Part shown: positions 58,505-64,000 of the stretch, in pieces | Layout of the letters: each line of letters opens with the position of its first letter | Position numbering within the stretch: position 1 is the stretch's first letter | Source of the DNA: Tetracentron sinense | Taxonomy: Eukaryota; Streptophyta; Magnoliopsida; Trochodendrales; Trochodendraceae | Assembly (NCBI GenBank): GCA_015143295.1 | Contig: CM026571.1 | Coordinates: 7,087,501-7,151,500 of the forward strand | Length of the DNA stretch: 64,000 nt | Direction: 5' to 3' | Notes under the pieces: model-generated | What the model saw: only the letters and a program-made list of their open reading frames with translations | What the model was told of the DNA's origin: nothing | Database searches by the model: none | Translations under genes and position numbers: made by a program

Positions 58505-59105
58505 TTTGCTTTATAAATTAATAAAAGACAATTTTAGAATTAAATTTTAATCAACTTTTTAAATCCCCTATATTGTTTTGGTGAAAAGTCCACAATATTA
58601 CTAAAGCTAAAAATAATAAATGACAATTTTAAAATTGAGCTAAACTTTAATAAACTTTTTAAAGTATCGTTCTCTTTATATATTAACAAAGGGATAGTTT
58701 TGGAATTAAGCTAAAATTCAATCAACATTTAAAAGTATCATTGTCTTTATGTATGTGTAAAAGACAATTTTAGAATTAAGTAAAACTTAGTCAACATTTT
58801 GAACTCATATGAGTAAAGGATGGATTTAGAATTAACTAAAATGTATTTATCGTCTTAAATGCAAATGAATAAAAGGCAGTTTCAAAATTAAATAAAATTC
58901 ATTCCATGTTTTTAAACCGGTCATTCTCATTATATTAGAAAAGAAAATATATGAGAGAAGGGTAGTTTTGGAAATAAATAAAATTTAATTAATGTTTTGA
59001 GCCAATGTAACTAATGGGCAATTTTAGAATTCATTATAATGCATTCATAAAGGGTAGTTTTGAAATTTAATAAATTTCAGTCCACGTTTTGAAAATACTC
59101 ATCAC
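58505..59105. repeat. degenerate tandem array, unit about 75-95 bp
   Basis: Seven or eight units share aaaggcaattttagaattaa, then aaaattyaatcaacatttt and a variable spacer with catctttatattagtaaa. It lies 100 bp from the 57995 array but has a different unit. Confidence 0.65.
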
Positions 59106-59109
59106 CTTT

Positions 59110-59925
59110 ATATTAGTAAAGATGTACACTCGAATATTTGATGTCTACGTCATATTAAAAAAATATATTATATTTTAAAGTTTTCTATATTTTAGGACAA
59201 TGATTACTTGTCTTAAGCTTAAGAAAATTAAGGTTAATATTTGTATTTAAAAAAAAATCAATGTAATAGTGCTTAACCTTAGGAGTTAGTGAATCCTAAT
59301 CACGATTGATGAGTGTTAAAAAGGAGGGCATGACCAATGAGGGCCTTACATTTGATTACATAATCAAATTCCGGGGTAAGTTAAACATTCCATATTTATA
59401 TTTTTATATGTGCAATCCATTCCTAATTCTTTTATTTTCAATTGACTTCTCTATTCATCATCCCTCTCTTCACAGTCTCAATTCATCATTACTTCTCCTT
59501 TAACCAAACATACTCTCATGTTCTTAGTTTTTAGTACATCAATTTTTTTATTTAATATTTTATTAAAAATTAATTATATAATTTCTCGTATGCTTTTGAA
59601 TCTCTTTGTTTGATCGATAGCCATTGAAAATCCAATTATCTGTTTGATGATTATTTAAGGTTTTCTTCATTCAATTAAGTTAGCAAAATGGATAAAATAG
59701 TAAACAAAATGGATTAATGATATTGAAAATTTTGTGCACCGGCCTAGTGTGCTTGCATTGTACATCAATGACTAAGAAATCATTTCTTAAATGGTACATT
59801 AGCCATAAATATTATATTAGAAAATCTAAAACAAATGGTGATGGTAATTTTTATTTTTGGGTAAAGTGACTCTTAAAAGAAAGTGGAGCCTTACCCTCTA
59901 TTCTTATAGTTAATAAACTTTGGTT
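59110..59925. repeat. R repeat, copy 3, with a TTAAC element inserted at about 59200-59390
   Basis: From gtacactcgaatatttgatg to ctattcttatagttaataaa it parallels copy 1 (9372-9955). About 190 bases between tctatattttag and tatttttatatgtgcaat are absent from copy 1 and contain TTAAC-family words (gagttagtgaatcctaatca). Confidence 0.6.
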
Positions 59926-60840
59926 TTTAGGAAAAAAATATTTAATTTTGGTTAAGAATTTTAGCCCTTAGAATTAATATTTTTAATATATATTTTTTTT
60001 AAAAGTAAAGTTATATATATTTTTTTGAAGGTTATATTATTGAACCACAAGAGTTAGTGAATCAACCACAATTATTATATTATTATATTATTGAGGTATT
60101 GAGTTAGTGAATAAACCACAAGAGTTAGTGAATCAACCACAAGAGTTAGTGAATCAATGTTATATTATTGATTCACTAACTCTTCCAGAGTTCAATCGCA
60201 TTGGTTGTGATTCCTTATCATAGATCCTTAAATACTATAATTTAAAATTTTGGCATAAAAAAATATGAGATTCTTTAAGGCTTAAAGATAGCCTTATCTA
60301 GCACATGCCGATCTAAATCTTTGTACTCCCCAGGGACGGAATAAAGCGTTACTAACATTTTTTGCGCCCTAATAATGCAATTAGTAGGGCTATAAATGAA
60401 TGAGATTTGAATATGTATCCAAATTCGATTTGAGATATGTTGAATTGCAAATTACCCAATTAAAATTTTATTATTTATTTAGATCTAAATCCGATCTGAT
60501 TAATGTTAAAATTAAAAAAGTTTTCTTAATAGTATTAAAAATATTACAAAAGTTATATAGATATTTATTATTATTATTATTAGAGGAGTGCTATCCCCAT
60601 ACGCAATAAGTCAATTTTTTTCCATAAACGCAGTGTTGGTGCAACACATGATATTACTACCTATAATAGGGAGATGGGCTGAAACTTCTTGTCACCACCT
60701 TGCATCTGACTGGGCTAGCATTTTTATTATTTTTATTAATATTTAATTGGATCGAAACACTTTAAATCTAATTATAATTGAATTCAAGATTTCATATTCC
60801 TATTCAATCCAAATGATCTATAATAAGATGAAGATTTTGT
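59926..60840. repeat. repeats shared with 34.6-35.75 kb, with a short tandem of ccacaagagttagtgaatca
   Basis: Parallel to 34600-35740 but lacking the LINE at 35020-35331. The word accacaagagttagtgaatc occurs near 60045, 60117 and 60138. The block 60567-60740 is a copy of 35480-35650. No gene. Confidence 0.6.
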
Positions 60841-62151
60841 CTAATCAGATTGGATCAAGATCCAATCTATTCCCGACCTTGGCAATAAGGCGATTTTTGG
60901 GAAGGAAATGAATAATTGGCTGCACGATGAGCTTGCTAGAGGACCTTCCAATTGAAAGGTGATATGTGTCTACTTACATTGGTTAAGAAATTTAAACCTT
61001 TGAGTTAATTTTTTTTAAAAATTCATTGGAATTTGATTGTGTTCTCAGTTTGCGAGTGGACCTTGTAGACCTCTAATCAATGCTCTTTTGAGAGATAGGA
61101 TCACAACCAAATGCAATTTAATTTAATTGCAAATATGGCACATATGGTGTCGCGCCCCAAAATCATATCCAGACCAAAATAGAACGTTGGCCCATGACAC
61201 TACTTATCTTGAACTCATCTTTATTTTTTTTTTGAAGGTATACTTATCTTAAAACATATCTTAGAACATATAAGGCATACTAAAAGAGAACTCAAAAATT
61301 TTCTTCATTAATATGTCATCAATTCTACTAATTCTAAACTAATAACTTAAATCATAATATCCGAGTCATCCATCATGTAAACGTAAACATTATCCATAAT
61401 GAGATCTAATTACAATTCTTTCAATAATTAATGTCTAATAAACTAGGAGGTCAGTAATATAGATATCGATCAAAATCTAGCTCATCTTCTTATTCTTCTA
61501 TATATTCTTCATCTATTCAAGGCTCAACTACAGTCTCAAAACTTGAACCTACTGACACAATATATATTTACTGAGTAACAAACTACTTAGTAGATATAAA
61601 ATCCTAGAAAACAATATCACAATATTAACATAAACATATATATCATAACTTAATTTAACATGTATGCATTCTAGAGTGCCAAAAAATGAAACATGTGAAC
61701 ATCTGTGTTTTTTTGTTAACATCTTATCTTATTTATAATCATTTTTATCTTGTTTAGGACATTCATATCTTACTTTTATCATATTAACTTAAATAAATCT
61801 TATCATCCAATTCATATGCAATTGAAATCTCTTTCTCATCTCCTTTTGAACATCCTGATGGGGGCTCGAGCCTGTGATTGATATCAAGCAACGTTTGTCC
61901 CACTGCCGTAGGCTTTCAAGGATTGTGTACGGATTAGCTGGAAAGATAGACCGTTAAGTATAAATAAATGTGTGGTGTGTTGTTTGTATGCTGTGTGTGT
62001 TTGCATGGGTGGTATGAGTATTTCTTTCAATTGCCTTCAGTAATCACCGTGTGGTGTTACTGAGTTTACCAAAAAATAAAAAAGTATGAATAAATGTATT
62101 TCATTTCAAAATCGCAGCATACAAAAACCTCTGCTCTGTAAATCGCTTCTC
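60841..62151. other. AT-rich intergenic, no recognisable gene
   Basis: No frame longer than 60 codons and no named repeat ends are seen; 61140-61700 is plain AT-rich sequence. Confidence 0.5.
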
Positions 62152-62175
62152 AAAACCCTAACCCTAACCCTAACT
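62152..62175 (+). promoter_or_regulatory. telo-box-like run (three CCCTAA units) in the leader of the ankyrin-kinase gene
   Basis: AAAACCCTAACCCTAACCCT lies about 240 bp before the ATG. Telo-boxes (AAACCCTAA) near plant start sites are known regulatory elements in genes active in dividing cells; a role here is inferred. Confidence 0.5.
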
Positions 62176-62413
62176 GTACTTATATTTTTCACCGTTCCTT
62201 GATCATCTGACGAAGAACGCGAGGTTCAGATCTTTGATTAGTCCGATATTCTAATTCGATGAGGACATCTTTGGACTCTTACACCGCTAAGGCTGTAATG
62301 TGTTTAATTTATTCTTTCGACATTCCTATATCAGCGTCGGAATATCGAGCTGGTTATCTTTGTCTGGTATCTGGATTTCAGTTTTCTCTGGTTTGGGTTG
62401 TTTTTCCGGATTA

Positions 62414-63772
62414 ATGGATGAAGATTGCGATTCCACATCGCCACCATCAAAGGTGATTTTTTCTTTTTATTTTAGAGTTCATATTTTGTTGATTCTGTTC
62501 AACTAATTATATCTTCTCTGGATTTTTCACATTTTGTTGTTGTTGTTGTTCATCAAATTGCTATGTAGATTTAGCGATCATGGTGCTGCTTTAGATTTAA
62601 TGTACGGGTTTTCTATTGATCTTTAAGTCAAACAGATGAATCAGATTAGTGAACAAATAATTTGATGTATTTAACTGATTAAAAAAGCTGTTTTTCATAA
62701 ACATAATCTATATGTGAATATAAATTGATTTGAAGGTGAGCTTTGTTAGTATTTTGATGTCGATTTCTTGAGCATCTAGAGAAGCACTTCTTTGAATCCA
62801 CAGTTAGCACTGAAAATCCTGCAATAACTAGAAATTGCAATGGATTTTTAAGAAGATTTATATTGAAATGTAACTTCAATACATCTGAAGCATGCTCCCA
62901 ACTAATTCATGTACAAATATTACTACATAAGATCAGCAATCGAGTTGACTATGTCAACATACCAATGATGGTCCAGAGGCTTAAAGCTCTCATTTAATGG
63001 GTTTTAACAATTCCCAGAGAATTGGTAAAATGCAAATAGATGCATTCAAGTTGGAGGTGCATATAAGGACTACAACTGCAAACTATTTTTGTAAAATAGC
63101 TAGGACATTGCATTTTCAGTTCATTATGATTGCAGCTAAAGTCCCTCCAGTTACCAGCTTCTTTCTTTCTTTAGAAATTATGTTTCCTCATTTTTATTAG
63201 GAAAAAAAATTACCCTATGTTTGTTTGCTGAGAAATAAGTGAAAACATGGTAAAGAAAAGAAATTTGGATAAAACACAACTAAATATTGTATTAGAAATC
63301 CACAATTTTCTTTTCTTTTCCATGTTTTCACTTATTTTCTCAACAACCAAACATAGCATTAAGGCACTCTTTGAATTTTCCGTTAGAAGATTACTACATG
63401 TACAGATGTACTTGATATTCATTTCATGTGTACAAATACTTTCCCTGTTTTCACTATTATGATACTACTACCTTCATGAGTTGCCTTAAATTAAAATTGA
63501 AGGCATTAAATTTCACTTCTTGAACTTTTCAGCAGAGGATCCAGCCACAAACTGTTGACTTGGAAAGTCCATATCGGCTTCTCTATTGTTCAAGCAAGGG
63601 TGACAAGGATGGTGTAATACAAGAGATAGAGAAAGGAGTTTCTCCAAATCTAGCCGACTACGACAAGAGAACGGCACTTCATTTGGCATCTTGTGAAGGT
63701 TGCACAGAAATTGTTGACCTGCTTCTTGAGAAAGGAGCTGATGTGAACTCCATAGATCGTTGGGGCCGCACT
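62414..63772 (+). CDS. ankyrin-repeat integrin-linked-kinase-type protein (Raf-like), 5' end (exons 62414-62452 and 63533-63772)
   Basis: Exon 1 encodes MDEDCDSTSPPSK and ends AAG|gtgatt in phase 0. Exon 2 (acceptor tttcag) reads QRIQPQTVDLESPYRLLYCS, then two ankyrin repeats: SKGDKDGVIQEIEKGVSPNL, ADYDKRTALHLASCEGCTEI, VDLLLEKGADVNSIDRWGRT, ending in phase 0 at a GTGAGT donor. The D-x-D-x-R-T-A-L-H-x-A and D-R-W-G-R-T motifs match the N-terminal repeats of plant ILK / Raf-like MAPKKK-C kinases, whose kinase domain follows the ankyrins. That part is right of the window. An in-frame ATG at 62300 exists upstream, but its hydrophobic lead is unlike the family, so I prefer 62414. The acceptor is cagcag (NAGNAG), so the first Gln may be optionally spliced. 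Confidence 0.85.
63213..63358. mobile_element. Tourist-like MITE, 146 bp, in the ankyrin-kinase intron
   Basis: CCCTATGTTTGTTTGCTGAG at the left and CTCAACAACCAAACATAGCA at the right are inverted repeats, and arms continue (aagtgaaaacatgg / ccatgttttcactt). TTA flanks both sides (63210-63212 and 63359-63361). It lies about 175 bp before the exon-2 acceptor. Confidence 0.8.
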
Positions 63773-64000
63773 GTGAGTTCATAAACGAGACATTTGAAAT
63801 CTACACTGTTTGCATTCTAATGAAGTTCTACCACTATTTTTAGTCAGAAACTACCCATGCCTTCGCCTTCGCCTTCGCCTTCATAAATGATATTATGAAT
63901 ACAATTTTATTGGCAAGCATTGTCGTTTTCTTAGTTGAACGATCAGATGCAAGAGCAGAACTTTAGGAAAGTAAAACGGAACAAAACCAATTAGAGTCTA

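Overview
This is a gene-poor stretch of a flowering-plant nuclear genome, most likely a eudicot. The evidence is GT-AG introns, plant-specific families (KIN14-type kinesin, DMR6/DLO-like oxygenase, B3 domain, SKIP23-like F-box/DUF295, ankyrin-Raf-like kinase), L1-type plant LINEs, copia-like solo LTRs, a tRNA-derived SINE and many hAT, Mutator and Tourist-type MITEs. I cannot name the species. No bacterial, organellar, CRISPR or rRNA features were seen.

Layout: (1) 1-3981, the 3' end of a kinesin gene on + (four exons), with a one-base frameshift in the second exon and introns holding an RNase H relic, a solo LTR and a SINE. (2) 4-12.7 kb, MITEs, two decayed B3-domain copies on - and a TTAAC-rich repeat array. 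(3) 12.7-13.0 kb, the promoter and first exon of a DMR6/DLO-like 2-oxoglutarate dioxygenase whose later exons are not found. (4) 13-26.4 kb, nested transposons, including a three-level nest (palindrome > hAT MITE > solo LTR), three more hAT-type elements with 8-bp target duplications and a probable LTR. (5) 28.5-31.2 kb, a small two-exon gene of unknown function on -. (6) 31-38 kb, layered repeats whose insertion sites can be confirmed against sister copies at 9.4-10 kb and 59-60.8 kb. (7) 38.4-39.5 kb, an intact single-exon F-box/DUF295 gene. (8) 41-48.5 kb, two 5'-truncated L1 LINEs and a 70-bp dead-on-arrival LINE tail. (9) 50.3-51.5 kb, a tentative gene. (10) 51.8-55.1 kb, pseudogene pieces of ent-kaurene oxidase (CYP701A) and CDC48, both on -. 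(11) 56.6-60.8 kb, CACTA-like repeats, a dead copy of the 31-kb gene's first exon and two degenerate tandem arrays. (12) 62.1-63.8 kb, the 5' end of an ankyrin-repeat integrin-linked-kinase-type gene running off the right edge.

The genes are unrelated and do not form a pathway cluster. The main interest is the stratigraphy of transposon insertions: many have readable target-site duplications, and several have an empty site elsewhere in this same window. I found no convincing undescribed functional system. All family assignments are from reading motifs by eye; no database search was run.
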